In this document: positions 24,329 through 34,000 of the stretch, piece by piece
How positions within the stretch are numbered: position 1 is the stretch's first letter
How the letters are laid out: each line of letters starts with the position of its first letter
Source: Lachnospiraceae bacterium G11
Lineage (GTDB): Bacteria; Bacillota; Clostridia; Lachnospirales; Lachnospiraceae
DNA: 64,000 bases
Assembly: GCA_900103495.1 (NCBI GenBank)
Contig: FMWZ01000007.1
Coordinates: 62,001 to 126,000 of the forward strand
Direction of reading: 5' to 3'
The notes under the pieces: generated by a model
What the model was told of the DNA's origin: nothing
The model's database searches: none
What the model saw: the letters and a program-made list of their open reading frames with translations, nothing else
Translations under genes and position numbers: made by a program

Positions 24329-27247
24329 TTAAACTGTAAAAATGGTTTTTGTACTGTCAAATAACTCTTTGTTTTCTTCAATCTTTCCGGCATTACCTAC
24401 AACGCATAAGGTGTGGTCCTCCATAAAGCCTCGGATTAATTCCGAGCACTTCCTTATGTCCTCCACAGTTGCGTCAATTACCTGTTCTCTCTCCCTTTGC
24501 ACCATTTCATCGGTGATTCCGCTCATATATGCACTCAATGAGTTGAACCCCCTTGCTGCAGGTGTAAGAGGTGTGTCAAGGTTACCAATGGCGCTTATTA
24601 TATACTTGGTAAGAGCCATATCATCCTCGTCGAATTCAGCGATGTAGTCTGCACAATTCTCAAAGGCTTCGATGGTTTCTTTAAGGTTGGGATCCCTGTA
24701 GGATACGAAGCATCCATCTCCGTTTCTTGAGATGATGTTCATACATCCGTAGGCTCCGCCCTTTACTCGTACCTCCGACCAGAGATAATCGTAAGAAAGA
24801 ATAACCTTTAATACGTTGATTACTCCTGTATAGCTTAAGCCCTTGTCCTTATAGTTTCCGCCGCAGGCAACATACTGAATCTGCGCGCTGTTTTTAAGTC
24901 CCTGTTTCTCACTCTGTAATTTAAGTCTTGGCTCTTCTTTGGGACCCATGGCAGGATAAAACGCGTCAAAAAGAATCGGCATCGCTTTCACCGTCTTCTT
25001 ATATCCTTCCTCATCGCAGGTGATATCAAGCATCACGTTGTCTATGCAGAATAAGTCTTTGGAAACCTTATCAATCTTTGCAATTATCTCATCTGCACAC
25101 TCATCAAAGTCCTTGTACCATCTCTCAAGGCATTCGAAGAATCCCAATCCATCGGTAACATCGTTAATATATGCCGCTTTGGATATGCCGCTTAAACTTC
25201 TTAAGTAGGCAAAAACGTGTCCCGCAGACATAATGGAGCTCTGGAATCTGGCGTATATCTCATTAATAAGCTCCCTTAACCTTTCCTTGTCTGCGAAGTT
25301 CGAAGTAAACATTATCTCCTTCAGCAGTTCAAAGGCTCTCTCAATGTTGCCGTACATGACACTGGCCTTCATATCGAAGGTAAATGTGGTTCTGTCCGAA
25401 TCAACTCTGGGATAGATATTTAATACAGATGAAATTCCGCCTGTTGCCAGGTGAATTTCACTGAACAGTTCCCCATAGTTATAGTTCTTTGTATTAACCA
25501 GGCCAATGATATTCTTATATAAAGCAAGGTATGGCAGATCTTCCTGAGGGCAGGAAACATCGAATACCATTCTCAGATAAGCAATCTCATTGGTATATAC
25601 GTTATGGAAAAGAGTTTTGACTCCCTTCTCCTGTCTTGCCTCGTTGACGAATCTTCTGGCTTCTCTCTTAAGATCCTTCTTTGAAAGCACGGGAATTGTG
25701 GCCAGAGCCTCAGGTGTGTCTTCCTCTTCCTGCCACTCCTTTAAATCCATGGTTTGCTTAATAATTGCAGCCATCTCATCCTTTGAAAGGTTCTTTTTTA
25801 TTTCTTCAAGCTTCTCTTTAAGTTCTTCCTCGTCCTTTGCCACAAGGCCCTTAACCGGCTTAAACTCCACAAAGCTTGAGTGAACATTGTCAATGAAGTA
25901 CTTCTCAATAAGCTTTTCGAAATAATCCGTATCAACCTGCTTTTTAAGGAACTCATAGGTTGAATTTCTAAGGATGTGCATAAAGGGATCGGCATCATCA
26001 TAAAGCCAGCTGTCAAACATCTGGATGCCGTACATAAGCCCCTTTGGATCTGAGCCGTAATCCGCCTCGCGATATCTGAATTCATAGTAATTGAGGCCTG
26101 CCTTAAGGGCCTTCTTGTCAATTCCGTTAACGGCCAAATCCTTAAGGGTATCCTTAACTATCTTTTCAAACTCATCCCTGTCTTCCTCATTGCAGCCCTT
26201 GGCAACAATGGAAAAATAAGGCTGATATATTCCCGACTCAAAGGAGCTGTATACATCATCGCCGATTCCTGCTTTGATAAGGGCCTCCTTAAGAGGGGCG
26301 CCGGGAACTGAGCATAAAGCATAATCCAAAACATCCACAGCATCCATAAGCACCGCTTCAAGGCTGGTTTCAATGCTGTAATTCATTGTGTAATGGAAGT
26401 TTCCCTCTTCGCTCTCTTCCTCAGAAATCGGATATTCCACAACCTCTTTGCGGGAAGATTTAAACTCGGGTTGAGGGGTAATCTTTGAATCTATTTCAAG
26501 ATAATCGTAATTATCAAGGTACTCTTTGTCTATAAAATCAAGTTCCTTCGCAGCATCAACATTACCGTAAAGATAAATGTAGCTGTTGGAGGGATGATAG
26601 TATTTTCTGTGAAAATCCAAAAACTGCTCATATGTCAAATCCGGTATGCACTTGGGATCTCCGCCGGATTCTATTCCATATACGGTATCGGGATAGAGGC
26701 TTCTTCTTGAGTATCTGTCCATAATGTCATCAACATTGGAAAAAGCACCCTTCATCTCGTTATAAACGATTCCGTTTATTGTTAGTTCATCATCCTCCGA
26801 TTCCATCTCATATCTCCAGCCTTCCTGGAGGAAGATAAACTTGTTCTTATAAATATTGGGCCTCAATACCGCATCCATATAAACATGGATAAGGTTATGA
26901 AGGTCCAGATCATTACAGCTTGCCACCGGATAAAGTGTTTTGTCCGGAAAGGTAAGTGCATTCAAGAAAGTATTAAGGGAACTCTTACAAAGCTCCACAA
27001 AGGGGTCTTTTACAGGAAAGCTTTCAGAACCTTCCAAAACCGAGTGTTCTATAATATGAGCGACCCCCGTGCTGTCCTTCGGAGGCGTTCTGAATCCGAT
27101 TCCAAAGCACTTGTTATCGTCGTCGTTAGAAATAACCACAACTCTTGCTTTGGTTTTTTTGTGTCTTAATACATAGCCCTTGGATTTAATATCCTTAAGC
27201 TCTCTTTCTTCTATAAGTTCATATCCTTTAAGTTCATTTAGTTCCAT
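24329..27247 (-). CDS. M16C peptidase, presequence-protease/insulysin type
   Basis: A 972-residue M16C protein holding both halves of the chamber in one chain. The zinc site HIIEH (residues 64-68) and the downstream Glu in YNEMKGAFSNVDD (about 145) are intact. The C-terminal half has the substrate-closing RVKGGAYGCMNIISRNGDG motif. Such enzymes enclose and cut unfolded peptides. No signal peptide, so cytoplasmic. It lies in an operon with unknown upstream genes and the DUF4349 gene downstream. Confidence 0.93.
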   Translation of the reverse strand: MELNELKGYELIEERELKDIKSKGYVLRHKKTKARVVVISNDDDNKCFGIGFRTPPKDSTGVAHIIEHSVLEGSESFPVKDPFVELCKSSLNTFLNALTFPDKTLYPVASCNDLDLHNLIHVYMDAVLRPNIYKNKFIFLQEGWRYEMESEDDELTINGIVYNEMKGAFSNVDDIMDRYSRRSLYPDTVYGIESGGDPKCIPDLTYEQFLDFHRKYYHPSNSYIYLYGNVDAAKELDFIDKEYLDNYDYLEIDSKITPQPEFKSSRKEVVEYPISEEESEEGNFHYTMNYSIETSLEAVLMDAVDVLDYALCSVPGAPLKEALIKAGIGDDVYSSFESGIYQPYFSIVAKGCNEEDRDEFEKIVKDTLKDLAVNGIDKKALKAGLNYYEFRYREADYGSDPKGLMYGIQMFDSWLYDDADPFMHILRNSTYEFLKKQVDTDYFEKLIEKYFIDNVHSSFVEFKPVKGLVAKDEEELKEKLEEIKKNLSKDEMAAIIKQTMDLKEWQEEEDTPEALATIPVLSKKDLKREARRFVNEARQEKGVKTLFHNVYTNEIAYLRMVFDVSCPQEDLPYLALYKNIIGLVNTKNYNYGELFSEIHLATGGISSVLNIYPRVDSDRTTFTFDMKASVMYGNIERAFELLKEIMFTSNFADKERLRELINEIYARFQSSIMSAGHVFAYLRSLSGISKAAYINDVTDGLGFFECLERWYKDFDECADEIIAKIDKVSKDLFCIDNVMLDITCDEEGYKKTVKAMPILFDAFYPAMGPKEEPRLKLQSEKQGLKNSAQIQYVACGGNYKDKGLSYTGVINVLKVILSYDYLWSEVRVKGGAYGCMNIISRNGDGCFVSYRDPNLKETIEAFENCADYIAEFDEDDMALTKYIISAIGNLDTPLTPAARGFNSLSAYMSGITDEMVQREREQVIDATVEDIRKCSELIRGFMEDHTLCVVGNAGKIEENKELFDSTKTIFTV

Positions 27248-27268
27248 TTGTGTGATCCTTTGAAATTA

Positions 27269-27712
27269 TTATGATGAAAACATGGAAAGAGCCAGTTTGG
27301 AGATACTTATCTCCTGAACAACTATCTTTGCCTCTTCCTTTTCCTCCGGTGTCATCAATGCAAAATCTTCAATTTTGTCATTGAACTGTTTAAACTCGAG
27401 GTGTTCCTTCCCAAATAATGATTTCTTTGTTACAGGCTTTGCATATTTGACCCTGCACTTAAGCTGCTTAAGGCACTCTGTTCCAAAGCCCTCAGGACCC
27501 ATGTGATAAATCAGACTCTCCAGCGTAGTATCTGATGCCATATCTTCAAAAAGGTATTTCTTGCATATGGCCTTGAATTTAAAAGGTACATCTTCCCTCG
27601 CCAATAATTCCTCATAGGAGAACTTGGCGCCAATGCTTACCACATTGTTTAAAGTATCCTGGAGCACAAACTTATAATCTTCGTAGGTAATGCTCTTTTC
27701 GGTTATGCTCAT
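27269..27712 (-). CDS. Unknown 147-residue protein
   Basis: I do not recognise this family. The protein is soluble, Lys/Glu-rich and mostly helical, without membrane segments. It has four Cys (CKKYLFEDM, TECLKQLKCRVKY) that are not arranged as an obvious zinc ribbon. The start overlaps the stop of the sigma-like gene by four bases (ATGA), so the two are translationally coupled and may act together. It is followed by the M16C protease after 21 bp. Confidence 0.65.
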   Translation of the reverse strand: MSITEKSITYEDYKFVLQDTLNNVVSIGAKFSYEELLAREDVPFKFKAICKKYLFEDMASDTTLESLIYHMGPEGFGTECLKQLKCRVKYAKPVTKKSLFGKEHLEFKQFNDKIEDFALMTPEEKEEAKIVVQEISISKLALSMFSS

Positions 27713-28458
27713 TTAGTCTGTCCTTTACTGATACCCTCAATCTTATCTCCGGTAATGAACATGGCATCAATTATGCTCTTGACGGAAATATTGTTCTCCC
27801 TGGCAAGCTCCTCAGGTGTAACGTCTCTTCCAAGCTCTTCAGAGAGTTCCTTTGCCATGTCAGCTATCTTATTAATCTTGTCAAGCATCTTGCCATCAGC
27901 TTTCTTGACATCCGTGTTCTCCCTTATGAACTCCTCCATGGCATCCATGGCCTGCTTTGCCATAAATCCCTCAACCTCATCAGGGCCATCAACACAGTCA
28001 AACATCTCAACTGCCATGGCAAGAGCCACGTTCCCCTCACCTATCAGGTCTTCAATACCTACGCCAAAGCCTGTGTAAAGCTTGGCTATATCGGCAACAG
28101 AAGGCAAAAACAGTTCCACAAGTCTCTTCTTGGCATCTGCCTCGCCGGCAAGTGCGGAGATAATTGTTGCTCGTTTTTCCCCATCGGATACTTCTGCCAG
28201 AAGTTTGATTTCGTCCAGATATTCCTCAAGGTAATTCTTCTCAGATTCCGTGAGATAACTGTCCGGATCCACCGACTCATCTATTCCGATATGATTCTTG
28301 TTAAGGTATTCCTCTATAAGAGCCTTTCTCTCGGCATTGAGCTCGAATCCGACTTCGGAAAAAGCTTCGGAAATCTGCTCAGTGGACAGAACATTCCCCT
28401 GCTCCGAGGCTGTCTCTCTTAATTTATTTAATGCATTTATAAACTGTTCTTCATTCAT
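27709..28458 (-). CDS. Sigma-70-like protein with region 2/3 resemblance but no region 4
   Basis: A 249-residue acidic protein. The N-terminal 90 residues resemble sigma region 1.1 (LSTEQISEAFSEVGFELNAERKALI). Residues about 105-175 resemble region 2 (LVELFLPSVADIAKLYTGFGVGIEDLIGEGNVALAMAVEMFD), including the GIEDLIGEGN core-binding motif. Residues about 190-240 resemble region 3 (EELGRDVTPEELARENNIS). The -10-melting aromatic residues of region 2.3 are not clear, and region 4, which reads the -35, is absent. It could bind core RNA polymerase without being a full sigma factor, or be a repurposed fold. Coupled to the unknown gene downstream. Confidence 0.6.
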   Translation of the reverse strand: MNEEQFINALNKLRETASEQGNVLSTEQISEAFSEVGFELNAERKALIEEYLNKNHIGIDESVDPDSYLTESEKNYLEEYLDEIKLLAEVSDGEKRATIISALAGEADAKKRLVELFLPSVADIAKLYTGFGVGIEDLIGEGNVALAMAVEMFDCVDGPDEVEGFMAKQAMDAMEEFIRENTDVKKADGKMLDKINKIADMAKELSEELGRDVTPEELARENNISVKSIIDAMFITGDKIEGISKGQTK

Positions 28459-28463
28459 TGTGA

Positions 28464-29345
28464 TTACTCCACGTGCTTATGTGAAAATAGATGGTCTGAG
28501 CAATACTCATAGTTTCCGTTACATCTTGAGCAGAATCTGAATTCCAGCTCCGGATTGGTTACATCAGTTCGACCGCATATAGCGCATTTATGCTTTGTTA
28601 TGGTACGGCTTGTATTGGTTTCTCTCTCAAAATTCATCCTTCTCTTTATCTGTGAAGGTCTCATTCGATAGCCGCCCTTTACAAGAAGCATAAACAGGCC
28701 GAAGTTTAACAATGCGCTTATAACTCCGAATCTGAAGAAGATGTTGTGATAAGGATTGCCAACTCCCACAATCAGGTTATAAAGGAGAATTGCACCTTCA
28801 AAAAAGCCGAGCCATTTTACCTTCAAAGGGATAATGAAAAACATCAGTATCATGGCGTTGGGGAAGGTTGCCGCATATGCCAGAAGAATTGACATATTTA
28901 CATAAAAGGTGCTGAAATACTGGCTTCCGATCTGGAAGAAAGTTGCGGCGCCGGTTACTTCTATTACATCACCCACAAACAAATAACAGATGCCCATACA
29001 AATGAAACTTCCGATGATTGAGCAAAGCAGTCCAACCACAATGTAGAGATTGTACTTAAACACGCCCCAGGTCTTCACCAGTGACATACTTATGGAATAA
29101 TAGAAAAACAGCATAATCAAAACAAAGAAAATGTTGCTTTCCGAAGGAGGAATAAGAATCCAGGAAACCAGTCTCCAAACCTGTCCCTTAAGAATCAGGT
29201 AAGGATTAAGTGTCAGGTAATTAATCCAGGAGTAATTAATCTTCTCTATCATATAGCCAAGTGCATAGCAGGCTATGAGTATGAAAGGCATCTTGTCCGT
29301 TGCATACCTTCCAAATTTACGTTCAAGTTTGTCAATGAAATTCAT
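28464..29345 (-). CDS. Rhomboid-like membrane protein with C-terminal zinc ribbon
   Basis: A 293-residue protein with about six membrane segments (20-225) preceded by a short cytoplasmic part. The layout, with an amphipathic LKGQVWRLVSWILIPP segment after helix one, resembles rhomboid-fold proteins. The catalytic GxSG Ser and the His partner are not seen, so it would be an inactive relative. The tail (about 250-290) has CAICGRT and CSRCNGNYEYCSDH, a zinc-ribbon-like set of Cys/His. First gene of a seven-gene operon that runs to recO. Confidence 0.65.
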   Translation of the reverse strand: MNFIDKLERKFGRYATDKMPFILIACYALGYMIEKINYSWINYLTLNPYLILKGQVWRLVSWILIPPSESNIFFVLIMLFFYYSISMSLVKTWGVFKYNLYIVVGLLCSIIGSFICMGICYLFVGDVIEVTGAATFFQIGSQYFSTFYVNMSILLAYAATFPNAMILMFFIIPLKVKWLGFFEGAILLYNLIVGVGNPYHNIFFRFGVISALLNFGLFMLLVKGGYRMRPSQIKRRMNFERETNTSRTITKHKCAICGRTDVTNPELEFRFCSRCNGNYEYCSDHLFSHKHVE

Positions 29346-29383
29346 TTAAAATTCTCGCTTTCTTTTCAAAAACATACTAAGTA

Positions 29384-29392
29384 ATTATAACA
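29384..29392 (-). promoter_or_regulatory. Extended -10 promoter of the rhomboid-like to recO operon
   Basis: TGTTATAAT on the minus strand, a perfect extended -10, about 40 bp ahead of the ATG at 29345; no good -35. Confidence 0.6.
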
Positions 29393-29407
29393 TTTTATCC
29401 TACGTTG

Positions 29408-29416
29408 TGATAGAAT
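29408..29416 (+). promoter_or_regulatory. Extended -10 promoter of the AEC transporter gene
   Basis: TGATAGAAT on the plus strand, an extended -10, placed back to back with the minus-strand promoter about 20 bp away. Confidence 0.45.
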
Positions 29417-29455
29417 ATAAAAATTAAAAGTTTATAAAGAAAGAAGAAAAAAATA

Positions 29456-30388
29456 ATGCAAATTGACGTCATTATAAACCAGCTGGTTATTCTGTTTATT
29501 TTAATCGGTGTGGGTTATATTTTAAGAAAAACAAAGATTATGGGTGATGCCATAGACTCAGGTATCACCAAGCTCATTATCTACTGCACTATGCCAGCCA
29601 TGGTTCTCAACTCGGTAATCTCCAGAACAGGTGAAAAGGATGTTTCCCTGGTAATCGAGTTAATCATCATTGCCTTTGCAATGTACACCATCCTTCCCCT
29701 CATTGCCTTTGTCATAACCAAACTTTTAAGAATAGACAAATCAATTCAGGGAATATATCAATATCTCCTGATTTTTGCAAACGTGGGATTCATGGGTTTC
29801 CCTTTGGTAAGCGCCATCTTCGGTCCTGATTCCATTCTCTATGCCGGAATATTTAATATGTTCTTTAATCTTTTGGCTTATTCCTACGGCGTAATTATCG
29901 TGTCCAATGATTCAGCTTCAGAAGGTGCCGGATTTAAATTAAATGCCAAAGCTCTTTTGACTCCGGGCATTTCTGTATCGGTTCTTGCTTTGGTTTTATT
30001 CTTTTTGGATGTAAGAGTGCCCTCAATGATCGGGGAAGCTGTTAACTACGTAGGAAGTGTCACCACTCCCCTTGCAATGATGATCATCGGTTCAACCCTG
30101 GCCAAGATGAATCCCAAAGAAGTATTCACAGATATCAGAGTTTACGTATATGTCATAGTAAGAAGCATACTTATTCCCCTGGCACTTTTCCCCTTGATTA
30201 AGTTTCTTATTAAGGACACCTTCTCGCTGCAGATTACCTTTATTATGCTTGCAATGCCTGCAGCCAGCACATCTGTCCTATACGCAAAAGAGTACGGCTC
30301 CGACGAGAGCTTTGCCGCAAGATGCGTCTTCTTAAGCACTCTTCTTTCCGTACTCACAATTCCTTTGCTTTTAATTATTTGCTTCTAG
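29456..30388 (+). CDS. AEC-family (auxin efflux carrier-like) transporter
   Basis: A 310-residue membrane protein with about ten helices. The first helix-loop (LFILIGVGYILRKTKIMGD, then ITKLIIYCTMPAMVLNSVI) and the mirrored second half ending PAASTSVLYAKEYGSDE are typical of the AEC family, which export organic anions such as malate in bacteria. The substrate is unknown. Transcribed divergently from the rhomboid-like gene, convergent with queT. Confidence 0.88.
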   Translation: MQIDVIINQLVILFILIGVGYILRKTKIMGDAIDSGITKLIIYCTMPAMVLNSVISRTGEKDVSLVIELIIIAFAMYTILPLIAFVITKLLRIDKSIQGIYQYLLIFANVGFMGFPLVSAIFGPDSILYAGIFNMFFNLLAYSYGVIIVSNDSASEGAGFKLNAKALLTPGISVSVLALVLFFLDVRVPSMIGEAVNYVGSVTTPLAMMIIGSTLAKMNPKEVFTDIRVYVYVIVRSILIPLALFPLIKFLIKDTFSLQITFIMLAMPAASTSVLYAKEYGSDESFAARCVFLSTLLSVLTIPLLLIICF

Positions 30389-30396
30389 TATTTGAA

Positions 30397-30882
30397 CTAA
30401 TCAAAGAGAGCTCCGGCTCTCTTTTTTAATGCAAAAAGAAGAAGCATTCCCAGTACGCCGCAGGAAATAATCTCGCCGATGCCTACAGTGATGAATGAAA
30501 GCCACAAGGGCTGTACACCGTATGCATATAAAAGCACGAAGGGAACGATTATCGTGTTCGCCGCAATGGGAGAAACAGGTGCAAGCCAGGGGCTTTTTTT
30601 CCTAAGGAAATATGTTCCCAAAGCGCCAAGCAATGTGGCGATTGATCCGAAAATAATATCCGGCAATGCACAGCCTGTAAGGATGTTGCTTAAAAGGCAT
30701 CCCACAAATAATCCGGGTATTGCTGCAGGTGTGAAAAAGGGAAGGATGGTCAATGCTTCAGAGAAGCGGACCTGGATGGAACCGCTTGCCAGTCCCAGGG
30801 CGTTGGCTATGTAAGTAAGCACAACGTAGAGCGCCGCAATAATAGCAGCACGTGTAAGATTTGCTACATTTTTGTTTCTCAT
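30397..30882 (-). CDS. queT: QueT queuosine-precursor transporter (ECF S component)
   Basis: A 161-residue integral membrane protein with about five helices. The sequence (AAIIAALYVVLTYIANALGLASGSIQVRFSEAL, in two adjoining motifs, then PLWLSFITVGIGEIISCG) is QueT, a substrate-binding ECF component for a queuosine precursor such as preQ0/preQ1. It relies on a shared ECF A/T module encoded elsewhere. A preQ1-I riboswitch sits directly in its leader, which strongly supports the assignment. Its last codons overlap the terminator of the convergent AEC gene. Confidence 0.93.
   Translation of the reverse strand: MRNKNVANLTRAAIIAALYVVLTYIANALGLASGSIQVRFSEALTILPFFTPAAIPGLFVGCLLSNILTGCALPDIIFGSIATLLGALGTYFLRKKSPWLAPVSPIAANTIIVPFVLLYAYGVQPLWLSFITVGIGEIISCGVLGMLLLFALKKRAGALFD
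30403..30427 (+). terminator. Terminator of the AEC gene, inside the 3' end of queT
   Basis: A 9-bp perfect stem (AAAGAGAGC / GCTCTCTTT) with a four-base loop and T-run on the plus strand, 14 bp after the AEC stop. It lies within the last codons of the convergent queT gene. Confidence 0.85.
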
Positions 30883-30891
30883 TATTTCTAT

Positions 30892-30936
30892 TCTCCTAGT
30901 TTTGTTTTACGTGAGGATGGTTTCGAACTCACGGGA
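30892..30936 (-). promoter_or_regulatory. preQ1-I riboswitch controlling queT
   Basis: On the minus strand the leader has P1 arm CGTGAG (30930-30935 region), loop TTCGAAACCATCC, the second P1 arm CTCACG (30910-30915), then an A-rich tail ending in ACTAGGAG. This is the layout of class I preQ1 aptamers, close to the Thermoanaerobacter type: stem, C-rich loop, A-rich strand in the minor groove, and a tail that pairs with the loop. The tail contains the AGGAG ribosome site of queT, so binding preQ1 should hide it and stop translation. Confidence 0.88.
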
Positions 30937-30940
30937 AATG

Positions 30941-30969
30941 ACTTTACCATATTATTTCGACATTTTCAA
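30941..30969 (-). promoter_or_regulatory. Promoter of queT
   Basis: TTGAAA (30964-30969), a 17-bp spacer ending in TGG, and TAAAGT (30941-30946). The predicted start is a few bases ahead of the riboswitch P1 stem, as expected for these compact leaders. Confidence 0.78.
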
Positions 30970-30991
30970 GTCCCGACGATATATTATTACA

Positions 30992-31014
30992 CATGTGGTA
31001 ACGTGAACCACATG
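30992..31014. promoter_or_regulatory. Perfect 8-bp inverted repeat between two divergent promoters
   Basis: CATGTGGT and ACCACATG are separated by seven bases. The repeat lies four bp upstream of the -35 of the activase fusion gene and about 22 bp upstream of the queT -35. The position fits an operator for an unknown regulator; no regulator gene is adjacent. Confidence 0.55.
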
Positions 31015-31017
31015 ACA

Positions 31018-31046
31018 TTGATTTTTAAATCCTGTTGGTATATAAT
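31018..31046 (+). promoter_or_regulatory. Promoter of the activase fusion gene
   Basis: TTGATT (31018-31023), a 17-bp spacer and a perfect TATAAT (31041-31046), about 50 bp ahead of the ATG. Confidence 0.85.
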
Positions 31047-31098
31047 TTTTATCGCGTGTTGGACGTGGGGGTATAAATAATAAGAAGGAAACAGATAA

Positions 31099-34000
31099 AT
31101 GCGATACACTTTAGGTATTGATATAGGTTCCACCACAGTTAAAATAGCGGTGCTTGACGAGAATAACAAGCTCCTCTTTTCAGATTATAAGAGACATTTT
31201 GCTGATATCAGAAAGACTCTACAGGATTTGCTGAAGTTATGTTACGACGCATTGGGAGACATCACTGTCCACCCTATGATTACCGGATCAGGCGGCTTAA
31301 CTTTGGCCAATCATCTCGAAGTTCCCTTTACCCAGGAAGTTATAGCAGTTGCCACTTCTCTTAAGGTCTTTGCGCCCAAAACCGACGTTGCCATCGAGCT
31401 TGGCGGTGAGGATGCAAAGATTATTTACTTTGAAGGGGGCAACGTTGAACAGAGAATGAACGGAATCTGTGCTGGAGGTACAGGTTCATTTATCGACCAG
31501 ATGGCATCCCTTATCCAGACTGATGCCGCCGGTCTTAATGAGTACGCCAAAGATTATAAATCCCTGTACACCATCGCTGCCAGATGTGGTGTATTTGCCA
31601 AGACTGATATTCAGCCTTTGATTAATGAGGGTGCCACCAAAGAAGACCTGTCCGCTTCTATTTTCCAGGCGGTTGTCAACCAGACCATTTCAGGTCTTGC
31701 CTGCGGCAAACCCATAAGAGGTCATGTTGCTTTCTTAGGCGGTCCTCTCCACTTCCTTACAGAATTAAAGGCTGCGTTTATAAGAACACTGAAGCTCGAT
31801 GAAGAGCATACCATCGAGCTTGATAATTCTCACCTTTTTGCTGCCATGGGTTCAGCAATGAATGCCAAGGATGACTGCCACTACACCATGAAAGAAATGG
31901 TTGATAAGCTGTCATCCGACATTAAGATGGAGTTTGAGGTCGCCAGAATGGAGCCTCTTTTCGCTGACGATGAGGAATATGAGGAGTTCAAGGTTCGTCA
32001 TAGCATTCACCATGTTAAGACTGCCGATTTGGCCTCATATAAAGGCAATGCTTACCTGGGAATCGATGCCGGTTCCACCACCACGAAGATTGCACTTGTT
32101 TCCGAAGACGGAGACTTATTATATTCCTTCTACAGCTCCAATGACGGTTCTCCCTTAAGCACCGCCATCAGATCTTTTAAGGAGATTGAGAAGATTTTAC
32201 CGGCTGATGTAAAGATTGTCAGAGCCTGCTCCACAGGTTACGGTGAGGCTCTTATGAAGGCCGCTTTCCTTCTTGATGACGGCGAGGTCGAGACTGTTGC
32301 TCACTACTATGCTGCCGCATTTTTCAATCCCAATGTCGACTGTATCCTCGATATAGGCGGCCAGGACATGAAATGCATCAAGATCAAGAATCAGACCGTT
32401 GACTCGGTAATGCTTAATGAAGCATGCTCATCAGGCTGTGGTTCCTTCATCGAAACCTTCGCAAAGTCCTTGAATTACTCTGTTGAGGATTTCGCAGGGG
32501 AGGCTTTGTTTGCCAAACACCCCATTGACCTCGGTACACGCTGTACCGTATTTATGAACTCGAAAGTTAAGCAGGCCCAGAAGGAAGGCGCAAGTGTTGC
32601 AGATATTTCAGCAGGTCTTGCATATTCCGTTATTAAGAATGCCCTGTTTAAAGTTATAAAGGTTTCCGACGCATCTGAACTTGGAAGAGAAATCGTTGTC
32701 CAGGGCGGGACCTTCTACAATGACGCTGTTCTTCGTTCCTTTGAAAAGATTGCCGGCTGCGAAGCTATAAGACCTGATATCGCAGGTATCATGGGTGCCT
32801 TCGGTGCTGCTCTTATTGCAAGAGAGCGTTTCAGTGAAGGCTACGAAACCACCATGCTTACCTTTGATCAGATTAATGCCCTTCAGTTTGAGACTTCAAT
32901 GGCCAAATGTAAAGGCTGTACCAACTCCTGCCGTCTCACAATCAACAAGTTCTCCGGAGGCCGCCAGTTTATTTCCGGAAACCGTTGTGAAAGAGGTCTC
33001 GGTAAGGAAAAGAACAAGAACAACATTCCCAACCTTTTTGAATATAAGCTTAAGAGATACTTCTCATACGAACCTCTGGAAGCCGATGAGGCCAAAAGGG
33101 GAACTGTGGGCATCCCTAGAGTTCTTAATATGTATGATAACTATCCCTTCTGGCATACTTTCTTTACGGAACTTGGTTACAGAGTCATTCTTTCACCTGT
33201 TTCCAACCGTAAGATATATGAACTTGGAATCGAGTCAATTCCCAGCGAATCAGAGTGCTATCCCGCAAAGCTGGCCCATGGCCATGTGGAATGGCTTATT
33301 AAACAGAATCCCGATTTCATCTTCTACCCTGCCGTATTCTATGAGAGAAACGAATTTAAGGAAGCAAATAACCACTATAACTGTCCCATCGTTACTTCTT
33401 ACTCCGAAAACATTAAGAATAACGTGGAGGCCATATGCCGCAGAGAGGTTAAGTTCAGAAATCCCTTCCTTTCATTCTCAAGCAAGGAAACTGTTGAAAT
33501 ATCTCTGGTTAAGGAATTCAAAGAGCTTCCTGCTTCCGAAGTCAAGGCTGCCATTGCAAAGGCCTGGGACGAGTTGAATAACGCTCGTAATGATATGAGA
33601 AAGAAGGGCGAAGAAGTCCTTAAATATATGGAGGATAACCATATTCGAGGTATTGTTCTTGCAGGTCGTCCCTACCATATTGATCCCGAGATTAACCATG
33701 GTATTCCTGAGCTTATCAACAGCTATAACATTGCTGTTCTCACCGAGGATTCAGTTTCTCACCTGGCTCCTCCCGAGAGGCCCCTTATTGTGTCTGACCA
33801 GTGGATGTACCACTCAAGGCTCTATGCCGCAGCAAACTTTGTCACCAAAAGAGATGATCTGGATTTGATCCAGCTTAACTCCTTCGGCTGCGGACTGGAC
33901 GCCGTAACAACCGATCAGGTAAACGATATTCTTTCTGCTTCAGACAAGATTTATACCTGTCTTAAGATTGATGAAGTCAATAACCTGGGCGCAGCAAGAA

